From the NCBI GenBank assembly GCA_000697475.1, contig JNEU01000978.1, positions 62,001 to 126,000 of the forward strand: DNA of 64,000 nucleotides, read 5' to 3'. Source of the DNA: Lichtheimia corymbifera B2541 (lineage: Eukaryota; Mucoromycota; Mucoromycetes; Mucorales; Lichtheimiaceae). Below the pieces are notes generated by a model, which was not told where the DNA came from, made no database searches, and worked only from the letters and a program-made list of their open reading frames with translations. The position numbers and the translations under genes are program-made. Shown piece after piece: positions 22,215 through 34,031 of the stretch; the first letter of the stretch is position 1, and each line of letters starts with the position of its first letter.

Positions 22215-24090
22215 TCAGACTGTGCCACATGTCACAAACGACATGAACGCTTGCCAAAGCCCGCGTTGCTGTTTTTGTTGTTCTCCCAGGTGGTGTTGTT
22301 TTTGTGGGTCGTTATCATCATCCATTGTAAATTCATGATGTTTATTGGCCACTTGTTGTTCCGGAGCTGAAAGAATAGGTTGTGGCATCACTGGAAGAGT
22401 GGTGGATGTATCTGCAGCACCAGGTAACGTCGTTGAAGCAGTCGGCAATGGAGGAGCAGGCTGAGATGGCGTTGCTGCTGATTTGTGTGCCCGACTAGAA
22501 CGTGGAGCATGGCTTTCTGGTGACAGTGCTACGCGTGATGTTGCTTCACGTCCTTGTTGTTGATGTCGTTTGGAACGGTGTTCAGATTTGGATCGATGCT
22601 ATTATAGAGTATAATGTCGTCAGCAAACAAGTTTATCATCCCTGGGTGTACACAACTCCCCCCCTTTTTTTTCCCGTTCTTCTTCTTTACCTCGTAACCT
22701 TTGCCGCCATTAAGAAGCATCCAATCATATACACCATCATCCGTTTCGCCTTTGCGTTGAATAGCCTTGTCAAATAGCTCTCGCAAAAACTCATAATCGG
22801 GTGATTCTTCAAAGCCCAGCTTGCGAACATACTGCATGTAGATGGCAAACTCCTCTAAAATAATAGATGCGTATGGATGATCAGCATTGCATGAACCAAC
22901 CCCTGGGAAAACCCTCCGTTATGTACCAGGAAAGCCGTGGCAAAGGTCCTTGATTGCCGTTGTTTGTTTTTTCTCTCCAATCTTCTCGTACTTTTGCTTG
23001 TTGGTAGCAGCCTTGAGACCTTGCCATGGCAACGAGCCACGTAAAAAGTACATGAATACATGACCCAAAGATTCAAGATCATCACGTCTTGATTGCTCTA
23101 TTTGAAAGGCGGAGTATATGTGTGAGTGTGATGTCGTTCTCATCTTCCTCTTTCCCCACCCCCCAAATGCTCCTTTGATGATTTGAATACCGCCCCTTGT
23201 CCAATAGAAAAACGAACCTCTTCCTAAATGGGTATTGATGCTCATGTATCTGGCTGTACCCGAGAGACTTTTGCGTTCACGGTAAGGGATATGTTGCTTT
23301 GTCTTTGGATCTCTGTATAGCTTAGCCATGCCATAATCAATCAGGTACACCGTATTGGCTTGTTTGGTTGCTGGACGACCAATCAAAAAGTTGTCAGGCT
23401 TGATATCACGATAAATGAGATTGCGTTCATGCACTTTTTCAACACGTAGTAGCTATATATATAAATGTATAATATAAGTTTTTACTCTCCCCGGGATGTT
23501 GCACCAATGATTATTACCATTTGTTTGGCCAACATGGCTACTGTCTTGATTGAGAATTTTCGACCACACATGTCAAATACATCCTCAAGACTGGGTCCCA
23601 GCAGGTCGATCACTAGTATATTATGTTGACCTTCTTGTCCAAAGTAATAGGCACTCGGCACACCGGCTAATGAATCAAGTAATAGAATGAATACATGTCA
23701 TTCATATGCAACGCAATGATGAATTGAATTGTTACTTTACGTAAACCGGATAGGATTTTATATGTTCGATATTCGTCTCGTAGTTGGGGTGCTTCACATT
23801 TCCGTGCTTCAAACTTGATAGCCACCGATTGGTTATTGAGGAGATTGGTTCCTGTGTGCCATGTCTATACATGAATGCTATGCATCGCGGTGGAATGGGA
23901 GAGAGGGAGAATATAATATACCTTCGTACAAGACGCCAAAGCTGCCTTCGCCTACTTTTTTGCCCACTCGGTAATGAACACCGACAATGTTGGTTGAAGA
24001 AGACGACATTGACTTTGAAGAAGTAGACTTTGTAGGAACGGCGTTGGTAGCGAGACCCGAGTTGTGTTGGCGGTCGCGAGTGGTGGTCAT
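22215..24090 (-). CDS. casein kinase I, membrane-type (YCK1/2, CK1-gamma class)
   Basis: A Ser/Thr kinase of the CK1 family. It starts at 24090 with a Ser/Thr-rich tail ([20 protein letters not shown]), then the glycine loop [16 protein letters not shown]. The catalytic loop [12 protein letters not shown] is clear, as are the [20 protein letters not shown] segment (DFG replaced by DYG, normal variation in this class) and the CK1 signature [40 protein letters not shown] and [20 protein letters not shown] place it with yeast YCK1/2. After the kinase domain comes a Gln/Pro-rich tail ending FVTCGTV, with Cys four residues from the end. Several introns lie within (near 22600-22690, 22850-22935, 23098-23215, 23455-23520, 23665-23750 and 23855-23925). 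Fungal members act in endocytosis, septin and nutrient signalling at the plasma membrane. Confidence 0.92.
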
Positions 24091-26079
24091 GACGGCATAC
24101 GAGAAGGGATGATGATGTTTAGGATAAAATGTATGGTATTAAGAGGGGGAGTGAGAGAGAGAGAGAGAGAGATAAAGAGAAAAGAAGAAGAGGGGAGGGA
24201 AAAAAAAGATACGGGTGCAAGTAAGGGGGTTGTTTAAGGAAGGGAGCAATTCTAAAGAGTGAAAGAGAGAGAAAGCACTACCAGCAAACAAACGATTGCA
24301 GTGTAAAAAAAAAAAGAGAGAATGATGCACGTGCTGTTATCCATCCGCTATCTGTTGTTGTTTGTGGCACATTCAACGATGCAATATAGGCTGCAGTGCA
24401 ATGATGGGTGCGCGCGGGTGGGTTGGGTGGCAACTTATGACATACAAGATAATGTGCAACCTGCCATGTGTGGTGGAGATGTACTCTCTAACATGACGGC
24501 AACGTGGTTTATCACTCTCCCCGATACCCTTGACTATTAAACAAAGAGAAAGAGAGAGAGCATTATGTGCTCCATTGTACTATTATTCTCCTTGTCATTC
24601 ATTATTTGAGTTGATCTCATGGTAAATACTGTACCCCTGGATTATCTTGGAGACAAGATGGATGTACGGATCTGAGGCGGAGAAGGTTGCTGTGTGTGAG
24701 TGTGAGTGTGTGTGCGTGTACACTAGATTATATCATCGCCGCCACTTTGCCTTTTTATCCTTTGTACCTGCACTAACCTAAAGTACCCTGCTGTGGATCC
24801 TATATGTATCCCATGCCAACCATGATAGTCTTATCAACCAACCCCCAATGATCCCATAGTATTATACTCTCATCATTGCAATGGAGGAAGAAAAAAGATA
24901 GGTCGCACACACCATGGAGCGGGGTTGTCCAATGTAAGTGGTCATGCAAAAAGGTATGTCGGTCGGCAAGTGATCGGGATCTTTCCACACTCGTTTTGTG
25001 TTGCTTTCCAAAAGAAAAATGAGTAAAACCAAAAGGGAATCTTGTGTGCCTTGCTTTTCGAGTAGGACAAGCCACGAGGTGTGCTGCAATAATGATGTGC
25101 TGCGAATAATTATCTTTTAGCGGCACAAAGCCGATGCAATGGAAATGAACCAAGATGCTCTTGAAAAGATATGGGAAAGCGTGTTTGCTATTCTCGCACA
25201 ATCGGATCTGATTGGCCTATTTTGTAGGCTACATACATATCTCGGAAGCAGAGAACCGGCCGTGTTGTGCGAAGCTTAATATTAGACATTGACGACATAT
25301 GTTATTACTACAGCTACTAGTACCTTAACTATTATTCAAACACACGGCGCAGTACAAAAGTGTTGCTTATATGGGTAACGTTCCTCACACACATAGCATT
25401 ATATCGACATGGACACACTTTTACATGCATACATCATTGGCACTATGTCTATAGCTTCTTGTAGCTACGATGGATACCATCGTCGTAATAATGTTGTGTA
25501 TAATAAAGTCCGGTTTGATTGGAGATCGTGCATGATTGTATGTGTTGGGGAATGTAATCTTTGTTTATGCATAGTCGTACTATCGAGATATGCTTGCTTG
25601 ACGACATAGGGAAACGGGATTGGCAGGTCGTGTGGATAGTGGTAGCCATATCAATGAGATGTTGTGGTGGTAATAATGAGGTGGGTATATCCGCATTGGG
25701 TTTCGGAAAAGTTCTTTTGAATAATCACCGCTTCCTCTAGATCGAAAATGAAGGAGAGTTAAAAAAACCGGGGGTTGTTATTGTTATTGAAAGAGTAGTA
25801 GTGCTGCATGAGCAATAATAAATTCTAAACATAAGAGACAGAAAGAAAGAGAGAGAGAGAGAAAGAAAAAGAGAGGAATGACAGGAAGAAGCAGGAACGA
25901 TAATGGACCGTGTGTAAAAAAGAAAAAGAGTCGAATGGAACGAAATATACCACATCACGTGAAAGTGTGGAGAAGATTTGTTTGTGTCCACCCATTAGGC
26001 GGCCGGGTCGGCAATCTTTCTTTTTCTTGTACATTTACCACCCTCCTCTTTTCTCATATGCTTAAATGCCACAATAACC
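24091..26079. other. divergent intergenic region with purine/pyrimidine tracts
   Basis: About 2 kb between casein kinase I (-) and the carrier (+). A (GA)-rich tract at about 24145-24215 is a CT tract on the kinase's coding strand, 55-125 nt before its start. A second GA tract at 25836-25880 is 200 nt before the carrier. A GT microsatellite lies at about 24693-24717. The frame 24800-25201 (-) is not supported by composition or homology. Confidence 0.45.
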
Positions 26080-27993
26080 ATGCCATCTCCAATGCCTGTA
26101 TCCACCGAGTTTTATCTTTCAGAAACACCCACCGAACGAGACCGTCGTATACGCGATCTGTTTGATACTCTCGATCGGAACAAAAGCGGGCATCTGGATG
26201 CTGAAGCCATTCGCAAAGGATTCACTCAAATGACACATCTACCAGCACGCAACAAATATGTCAACGAGCTATTGGATCGCTGCGACACCAAACATGATGG
26301 ATACGTCGATTTTCACGAATTCAAAGCCTACGTATGCGATAAGGAGCGCGAGCTATGGCAGTTGTTTCAGACCATCGACAGAAGCGGCGACGGGAGACTG
26401 AGACCAAGCGATCTGGAAACAGCATTACGAATCAAGGGCATCGAGGTATCACGCGAAGAGTTTATGGATTTCATGCAGCTTATGGACTTGGGTAAATGGG
26501 GGTGAGGAAATCAAAGCAAATTGAACATGGATGGATATGGTTGAAGATGGAGCTGAGGGTGCGTGCGTGTGCATGGAGAGAGATAGGATATGGGATTGAA
26601 TGAGATGGCATATTAACGACTGGTATTATTATAGATGGTAATGGTGTGATTGATTTTCACGAGTTCAAGAACTTCCTTTTGGTATGTGGATCATGTGGGA
26701 AAGGAGGTGGGGATCAACTCAGCACTTATATACTTTCAATGTCTAGTTATTACCACAAGCCAACATGAGTGAAGTTTATCGCTATTATCAGGCGTCAACA
26801 AGGTTATCGCCCGATGCTGAAGTCACCATTCCACCAACCGATGAAACATCAAGTCATGCATTGGGATATCTTCTCGCTGGTGGTTTTGCAGGCGCTTGCT
26901 CGAGAACATGCACCGCTCCTTTTGATCGTCTCAAAGTCTATCTCATCACCAACCAAAACAGCTCGGTCAGCTTACGACAAGCGATCACTCGCATTTATCA
27001 GCAGGGTGGTTGGCGTGGATTTTTTGTCGGCAATGGATTAAACGTCATGAAGATCATACCTGAGTCAGCTATCAAGTTTTATTCCTATGAAACATGCAAA
27101 CGACTGGTCGCAACCACTTTTGGCTATGATGATAAGGATTCGATTCCGACTACAGCACGTTTCATGGCTGGTGGTACTGCTGGCATGTGTGCACAGTTTT
27201 CCATTTACCCCGTCGAGACATTAAAAACGCGCGTCATGTCACTGCAACGTGAAGGCAAGGTCACCAATTCTCGGCAACACTCAATCATCTTGGACACTAT
27301 AAAGAGCATGTATACAAAAGGTGGCATCCGTGCTTTTTGGCCAGGTTTGGTAGGTTGATGATTGGATGGATGATAATGGATGGAAGACTCACATGCTGCT
27401 TGTGTTGTAGACACTTGGCTTGATTGGCGTCTTTCCATACCAAGCTTTGGATTTAGGTAAGTAGGAAGGATATATATATATTCGTGCTGTTGGATGGTAT
27501 CCATTGACAGATTTTATAGGCATATACGAGACCCTGAAATTGACATACTTGACATACATGGAAGAAAAGACCGGTGGCACAAACCGACAACCCAGTGTGC
27601 TTGTATTGTGGGCCTGTGGCATGATTAGTGGATCCATTGGAGCCACTAGCGTCTATCCGTTGAACGTGAGTCTTTCCTTTGAGTACAATGGTCGTGTTTT
27701 AACCTTGGTCTTTATAGGTGATTCGAACTAGGCTACAAGCTCAAGGAACGCCAGCCCATCCAGTGTATTATAATTCACCATGGCATGCTGTTCAAATGAC
27801 CTACAAAGTTGGCGGCATTCGAGAGTTTTATCGAGGTCTGGGACCTACGCTTTTAAAGGTAAGATTGGGAGGAGATGATGGTGATCAAAGGACAACAAGG
27901 ATTGACATGGTGTATGGTATCTAGGTTGTACCTGCAATCAGTATAAGCTATGTAACATATGAGTGGAGTAAACGGCAGCTCGATATCTCGTAG
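26080..27993 (+). CDS. Ca2+-regulated mitochondrial ATP-Mg/phosphate carrier (SCaMC / Sal1 type)
   Basis: An inner mitochondrial membrane carrier whose transport of adenine nucleotides against phosphate is switched on by cytosolic Ca2+. The N-terminal half carries four EF-hands: DTLDRNKSGHLD, DRCDTKHDGYVDF, DRSGDGRLRPSD and DGNGVIDFHEF (the last completed by the exon after 26635). The C-terminal half has the three mitochondrial carrier repeats: GGFAGACSRTCTAPFDRLKV, GGTAGMCAQFSIYPVETLKT and SGSIGATSVYPLNVIRTRLQ, each with the PxD/ExxK/R motif. The last exon reads VVPAISISYVTYEWSKRQLD and stops at 27991-27993. Introns lie near 26497-26633, 26682-26747, 27349-27410, 27454-27518, 27667-27717 and 27857-27924. 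Length of about 490 residues is normal for the family. Confidence 0.94.
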
Positions 27994-28215
27994 TAGACTA
28001 TTCCAATTCTTATCATTGCATTCACAAGACACCATAACCCCTCGCACAGCTCACATATACACCACACACATTTGCTATTATGCGAGATCATTCCCCGGCA
28101 TTCTTCTCCAAATACGATTAAAGTCATCCAACATTCACACATTCAATCACATATGCTACTAGTCGTGGTCTTTTTATCTCATTATGAATGGGGGTATTAC
28201 ATTGTAGATATATAT

Positions 28216-29345
28216 CTATGAGGATTCGTACTGTGCTAATTGCTGTTGCAAAATTGAGTTGCGTTCTTTCCATTGTGCCTCGATACGTGCTACTCGGTCT
28301 TCAGCTTCTTTTTGTATTTGATCCATCCATTGTTCTTGCTTAGCTTCTTCTTGACTCAACCACTGGTCCACGATTTGTTCAAGGCCAACACGATATTTTA
28401 ACTTTAACGTTTCAAATTGATCTCTTTGCTTTTCAAGCAATGTGCGCTTTTCCGATTCGAATTCGGCTTTATAATCATCGGTCGTCCCTTTCAATCGTCA
28501 TCATCATCAATAAAAGTGTTGTCAATTTGGCATTCATTATGCTTACCACCATGTCTTGCCTCTAATTCGTCAATCCGAGCTTGCCGTTCATCTAGGCATA
28601 TCCGTAATCGTTGTATGATTTGCTCAATTGTGCGGTCTTGTTGATCATCAAGTATATCCTCAAAAGTCTCATGCAATTGTTGATATAAATATGACTCGGT
28701 CTGATCATGATGGGATGGATCAAATTGATGGTTGTCATGGTTATCGTCATCGTTGTTGTTGGTATCTTCTTCTTCCTCTTCTTCTTCTTCAGCCACCCAT
28801 ATGGAATGTAAATTCTGTCGATAAGGTGGTTCTAATCGAGATCCAACCTGGTAACGCTGAGTTGTTGTTTCACTCTTGCTTGTGCGGGGTATTGTCTGAT
28901 CTACAATTGCTGCCCGCTGTTGCTGTTGCTGGTGTTGTTGCTGCGTCTTATGCGAGAGGCGGACAAGTTGTCGTCTCGGTAAACGTGATTGACTCATGCT
29001 TGGACGAGGTCGATTATCACCATTGTCATTGGATGATGGCTGCTTAAACTTGGTTTCTAATGATAGTTGAGCCATACGCTCGTGCAACGATCGCATACTA
29101 GTGTTGTGTTCTGGTATCCCTTCAGGGAAAAAAGAGCTGTGAGACTGTGTTGTCATGGGTGTAATATCCGTAGCTTGCGTACGTGAAGAAGACGATCCAC
29201 TGGAGGCGGAATACTGTGGTGCTGGTGGTCTTGCAAAGTGGTTGAATGAAGTAGCTCGACGGCGATTACTGTTTTCCCGACGATGCTCCACATGTCGCAA
29301 AGGACCGTTCGAGATCATGATGGCATTAGTCTCAATACAATACAC
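28216..29345 (-). CDS. coiled-coil, low-complexity protein, unknown function
   Basis: I do not recognise this protein. The likely start is the ATG at 29318 (MISNGPLRHVEHRRENSNRR) or the one at 29345. The first ~230 residues are polar and low complexity, with a Gln run (QQQHQQQQQ), a Glu run (EEEEEEEEED) and an Asn/Asp run. Two coiled-coil segments follow: QQDRTIEQIIQRLRICLDER and, after an intron at about 28494-28550, YKAEFESEKRTLLEKQRDQF to the end (QQLAQYESS). The splice converts ..ARHGG into ..GTTDDYKAEF in frame. The trinucleotide runs sit in the coding region and probably vary between strains. It converges with the carrier gene (222 bp apart). A scaffold or cytoskeletal role is only a guess. 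Confidence 0.6.
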
Positions 29346-30109
29346 AGAGAGACAAGAAATACAGAGTGTACAATGTATGAGAGTGCGAGAGGTGTATATA
29401 TAAAAGGATCAAGAATAGAGGATAGGTGATGGATAAAAAGGAAAAGGGGGGAGAGAACGTAGTACAATAAAGGAAATGCGTCCTTCGTTCAGGAGAACTT
29501 TAACGCGTTGAATATCTTATGCAATACGATACGTGTGCAGATGTATATGCGTCACAAGATGACGATCGATCCACATGATGAGTATTTTGATCCTCTTGAT
29601 TTGGATCATTGGGTAGTGGAATATGACTTTTTTTCCCCCTCTTGCTCCTTGCTTGTGACAAGAAACATTGTTGGGTCTCGTACAACAAGATTGTTGGTAT
29701 CCTTGATCATTAGCTATTGTTTCCCTTTCAGGATAGGTCACATGCCACATAAAGCTTTTCATTACTTTTATTCCCAAGTCACCCTCTTTATGCAATCACT
29801 GATGCTTATGCATCACACATTCCCTTCCCACTTGGCTCTTGAATATGATTTATTCCTCTATCTCTAGCATTTGATCGATCGTATACACACCTCTTGTTCT
29901 TCATCACTGTTAGATGCTTTTGTATTGGTGATTGGATGTCACTATTGTGCGGATTGGAGGCTTCAGCATGATATAGAAAGATCTCAACACTCTGATTGAT
30001 TGGATTATATGGTGTATGATGCATGGTGCTATGTGGGGTGATCAGATATAAAACGCTAGCAAACCCCAATTTATACTTTCCATCACTTTCATTCGAGTTT
30101 TATACAAAT
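29346..30109. other. spacer; right part is duplicated upstream region of the IFI-like gene
   Basis: Sequence from about 29850 to 30109 matches 30410-30712 (for example 'ctcttgttcttc', then 'aaagatctcaacactctg', then 'gatataaaacg'). The promoter of the next gene is therefore part of a ~605 bp tandem duplication. The TATA box (TATAAAA) is at 30047-30053. The + frame at 29508-29867 crosses this and is not supported. Confidence 0.55.
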
Positions 30110-30358
30110 ATGGGAACTCTAACATACTGCGTTGTTACTGCTGTCGGTCTTGTCGCGTCAGCTGGTGTTGTACCTCCCTTGCTCAAGCGCTTGTTCGAAT
30201 GGACTCTTTTTCCGCCACCACCACCACCGTCGTCATCACCACCACCATCATGTCCCGCATTAACCCAGCAACAACACAATGAAATCGGCTATGATGATGA
30301 TGATGATGATGATGATGGTGTTTCTGCCATTTGGGTTCCTTATAGGATCTATGATTGA
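30110..30358 (+). pseudogene. decayed copy of IFI6/IFI27-like gene
   Basis: The frame (82 residues) starts MGTLTYCVVTAVGLVASAGV, clearly related to the intact copy at 30713, but the glycine/alanine-rich membrane helix that defines the family is gone. In its place are a Pro/Ser run (PPPPPPSSSPPPS), a short polar stretch and an Asp run coded by (GAT) repeats. It still has a TATA box 57 nt before the ATG, so it may be transcribed. The 3' part resembles 31110-31170, downstream of the second copy, suggesting deletion or rearrangement between tandem units. It could alternatively be a divergent functional gene. Confidence 0.5.
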
Positions 30359-30712
30359 CTGGTGCCACAGGCCCTTTTATTCAAGTGGAGATGGTTTATT
30401 CCTGGTATCTAATCTCTGGCGTTTGATAGATTGCATACATACACCTCTTGTTCTTCTATTGTTCTATCATGCCTCCCTAACATATCACACCCCTCATATT
30501 TTGTATTGATTGTTGGATGCCACTACTATGCGCCACATTGGAGGCTTCAATATGATAAAAAAAGATCTCAACACTCTGATTGATTGAAATCATCACATTG
30601 ACTGGGTTTTATGATGGGTGCATGATGCATGATGTGGTGTGAAAATTTCAGATATAAAACGCCAGCAAAAACCAGTTTATCCTTTTCCATCGTTTTCTTC
30701 AACCTTAAACAA

Positions 30713-30928
30713 ATGGGAATTCTCACTTACTGCGTTGTTACTGGTGTCAGTGCTCTTGTCGCGTCAACCGGTATTGGTGTACCTCTCTTGGGTGCTATTG
30801 GATTCTCGGCAGCTGGTCCTGTTGCCGGTTCTATGGCTGCTGGTGCACAAGCTTTTGTTGGAAACGTTGCCGCTGGCTCCTTTTTCGCCGCCGCCCAAGC
30901 CGCCGCCATGGCGCCAGTTACCCCCTAA
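30713..30928 (+). CDS. IFI6/IFI27 (ISG12)-family small hydrophobic protein
   Basis: A 71-residue protein. It starts MGILTYCVVTGVSALVASTG, followed by IGVPLLGAIGFSAAGPVAGS and then MAAGAQAFVGNVAAGSFFAA, ending AMAPVTP. The alternating Gly/Ala helix with 'GAIGFSAAGPVAGSMAA' is the hallmark of the Ifi-6-16/ISG12 family, known for interferon-induced mitochondrial or ER proteins in animals and also found in some fungi. TATAAAA at 30653-30659 is 54 nt before the ATG, and AATAAA is at 31011. The frame open to 30629 contains the TATA box, so the upstream ATG was rejected. No intron is needed. Function in a fungus is unknown; membrane insertion is inferred from composition. Confidence 0.75.
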   Translation: MGILTYCVVTGVSALVASTGIGVPLLGAIGFSAAGPVAGSMAAGAQAFVGNVAAGSFFAAAQAAAMAPVTP

Positions 30929-31380
30929 AGGTCATCTACAGTAGCTTATGAAGATGTATCTTTCGATATCAAATTTGAATCATTTTTGAAATACCAACAT
31001 TTTGAACGACAATAAAAGTTTGACAGTATCATTCAATGTATGAGGCAAAGCATAGTAATCATATTGCAGTTGGCACTACCAAAGCTCATGGGGACTTTGA
31101 CAAGTGCTATGATGATGTCTTTGTCATTTTGGTTTCTGATAGGATCTACGAGGCCTTCTTTATTCAAGTGTAGTTTACATAGACAGTGGGTATTGACACT
31201 TTTTAATAGCTATCTACAAATCACATGTCTATTGTTGCTAGGTGATACAGAATGCGCCTGAACTAGTAGGAGCGGCCTTTCAACATGCAATCGGCCAAAT
31301 TGGGTGTGGGGTTGTCGTCTTTCACAGGCTGACTGAAAGTCTATTAGTCATTGTTCCTCTTTCTCATTCGCAACACAAAA
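30929..31380. other. 3' flank with relic of a third IFI-like unit; PEX5 promoter
   Basis: Around 31110-31190 ('gctatgatgatgtctttg', then 'ttctgataggatctacgagg', then 'ttattcaagtg') the sequence matches 30290-30400, the tail of the first unit. No open frame with the family helix remains. The last 150 bp should be the PEX5 promoter. Confidence 0.45.
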
Positions 31381-33821
31381 ATGTCACTTCCCCAACTTGC
31401 AGGTGGAGCCGACTGTGGCCCTGCCAATCCAATGGCCAATCTCATGAAGCAGTTTCACCAGGATCGATCCCTGCAACAGGTATGGAAGAAGGGTGTACTA
31501 CAATCAAAAGTGCTGGTTGTCTTATTCGTCTGGTTTAGGATCGTTTCGGTGAACAGCGGGGTGAGAGTTCAAAGGTAAATGTGAGCTTGCGAACCAAGAT
31601 GGACGACAGCGCATTGACAAAAGGAATGTACAGGCAGCAGGCTTCCGTTCACGGCCTAGCGGACCAGCACCTATGGATCACCAAGTAAGAAGAAGAATAA
31701 CAACCCTCAGGAAGATAGGATGACTAACTGGTTTGTATGGATAGTTTACCGAGGAGTTCTTGCGAGATGATGTGAGAGGAGGAATGGAACGACCACCAGG
31801 AGCGTTCGAATTCAGTGGATTATCACGGGAACTTGAGAATATTCATCGACAACCACAAGAAGGATGGGCTGCTGATTTCATGCAAAATCAACATCAAATG
31901 ATGGGTCCACCCGATGCTCATCAATTTGAAGAATTTGAAAAGATCTATCAACAACGAGCGGGTCCAATGCAACAAGGTAGATCCATATATCTATTACAAT
32001 GCAAATGGTGATTGACTTTATTCTTTATAGGACAACATCATCAATGGCGAGAAGAGTTCGATACGTTTCATGCACCTGCACAACAAAATGTCCTTGCTCA
32101 ACATGAGCACGAAGCTTTCGAACGAGCATTTGATGAAGCCAAAGGAGTGAATGTCAATTGGGAAAAGGAGTTTGCAGCACAAGAATCTGGATGGGCAGCT
32201 GAATTTGCTGAGCAAGAAGGGACCACAGCAACCACATCAGAACATGATAAGGAAGCATTGGCTCGTACGGCAGGCATGCTTTTGGATTCAGTCGACGTGA
32301 ATAGCAACCCAAAGTTCAAAAACTCCAACTTCATGAACCTCATGCGCAACTTGCGAGACCGTAAAGTATCCATTGAAGGCAACAAGATGGTGCCTAGCAA
32401 CCAAGGCGGAGATTGGGCTACAGAATTTGGTCATGGTGCTTCCTCCTCCTCTACTTGGGCAGACGACTTCGCAGCAAAGGCCGGCAATGCTTCGAGTGGC
32501 AACATGTGGAGTAATGAATTCGCATCGCAAGCTGAACGAGGATGGTCTGAAGAGTTCGCTACAGCCAATCCAATGCATCATCATCAAATGGCATCATCAT
32601 CATCAACAGCACAACAGGATTGGACATCCGAATTTAGCAAACAAGAAGCTGATATATTTGGCAAAGGCACTGAAATGCATGATTGGGTTGAACAATATCA
32701 CCGGGGCATGGATCGGATAAAAGAAGCTCAAGATACAGATTGGCACGAGATGCAAAAGGATTGGGATCGACTTAAAGAAGACAATGGTTCATCAGCTTTC
32801 CGAGCAACCAATCCAGAATACCAGACTTACAACTTTGCGACGGACAATCCCTATCTTCTTGATCCAACCGCCATTGATCGTGTCGAGCACAATACACTCG
32901 CTGATTCGATTCTTGCTCTGGAAGCCAAGACACAATTACAAACATCCAATGCTGGTGCATGGCAAGAACTTGGTTTCAAGCAACAAGAAAATGAGCGTGA
33001 TGCAGCTGCAATTGCCGCTTTACGACGTGCTGTATCCATGGATCCCAGTTTGGTGGAAGGTTGGCTTGCTCTGGCAGTGAGCTACACCAATGAAAACTGT
33101 CGATTGGATGCCTATGATGCCTTAGAACAATGGATTACCAACAATGAAAAGTATAAGCATTTGATCGGCAACGGCAAGGCACCTGTGGATCAGCATAACC
33201 GACATGCTTATATCACCAACTTGTTTTTGGAAGCTGCACGAAGTTCACCAGGTGCAGAGATGGATGCTGATGTCCAAGTGGGTCTTGGTGTATTATTCAA
33301 TGTCTCAGAAGAGTATGCCAAGGCTATTGATTGCTTCAAGGCAGCTTTGCAAAGCCGTCCTCAAGATTACTTGCTATGGAACAAGCTGGGTGCTACTCTA
33401 GCTAACTCTCGTGATACCACTGGTGCCATTGATGCCTATTTCACTGCTCTTGAAATCAATCCTTCCTATGTGCGCGCACGGTATAACCTCGCCATCAGCT
33501 GCATCAACCTCGGTCAACATCGTGAAGCTGCTGAGCATCTTCTAACATCACTTGCTATCCAGCAACAAGCCGACTCACAAATTTCCATGCTTATTGATGA
33601 AAATGGCAACAAGGTGCCGGTCCAAGGAGGCATGAGCGAAAACGTATGGGATAGTTTGCGTATGCTCATGTTCATGTAAGTTTTATTCTATTCGATATCC
33701 TCGTCCCAACATGTAGACTAACCTCTGGGATTGTTATATTTATAGGATGAACCGCGAGGATCTTGCCAAGCATTGTGACAGCCGCAATTTGAATGTCTTT
33801 CGTGGAGAATTTGAATTTTGA
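31381..33821 (+). CDS. PEX5: peroxisomal targeting signal 1 receptor PEX5
   Basis: A cycling receptor that binds C-terminal SKL/AKL signals in the cytosol and carries cargo into peroxisomes. It starts MSLPQLAGGADCGPANPMAN. The Cys at position 11 is the conserved monoubiquitination residue needed for recycling, and LMKQFHQDRSLQQDRF is the family N-terminal block. Ten WxxxF/Y motifs for PEX14/PEX13 binding can be counted: WAADF, WREEF, WEKEF, WAAEF, WATEF, WADDF, WSNEF, WSEEF, WTSEF and WVEQY. The C-terminal half is the TPR domain (AWQELGFKQQENERDAAAIA, then ALRRAVSMDPSLVEGWLALA, then LWNKLGATLANSRDTTGAID, then YVRARYNLAISCINLGQHRE). The end is MNREDLAKHCDSRNLNVFRG..FEF. Introns lie near 31480-31539, 31576-31634, 31685-31743, 31977-32030 and 33678-33746. 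It converges with EME1. Confidence 0.97.
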
Positions 33822-34031
33822 GCTTGAAGATTACCAACCCCTACCACCACCATCATCATCGTCATCATCGTCTCCTCCCACTACTTTTATTCTTCCTCCT
33901 GAAAAACGTTATATCTGGAGTACACCCAAGGCAACATGGTGTGTATTTCCGCACGAGTTCATTGGATGATTCTTTTTTTATTTGTACAGTAACATCAACA
34001 TGATTAATAAATCACGTAAATATCAACATCA

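Noticed and set aside
24800..25201. 133-residue minus frame in the kinase-carrier spacer
   Set aside because: No homology, no splice or promoter context, and composition typical of non-coding DNA.
28628..29047. 139-residue + frame opposite the coiled-coil gene
   Set aside because: Antisense shadow of the Gln/Glu/Asp codon runs (gives Leu/Val runs).
29508..29867. 119-residue + frame before the IFI-like genes
   Set aside because: Lies across the duplicated upstream region; the matching region upstream of copy 2 does not keep the frame.
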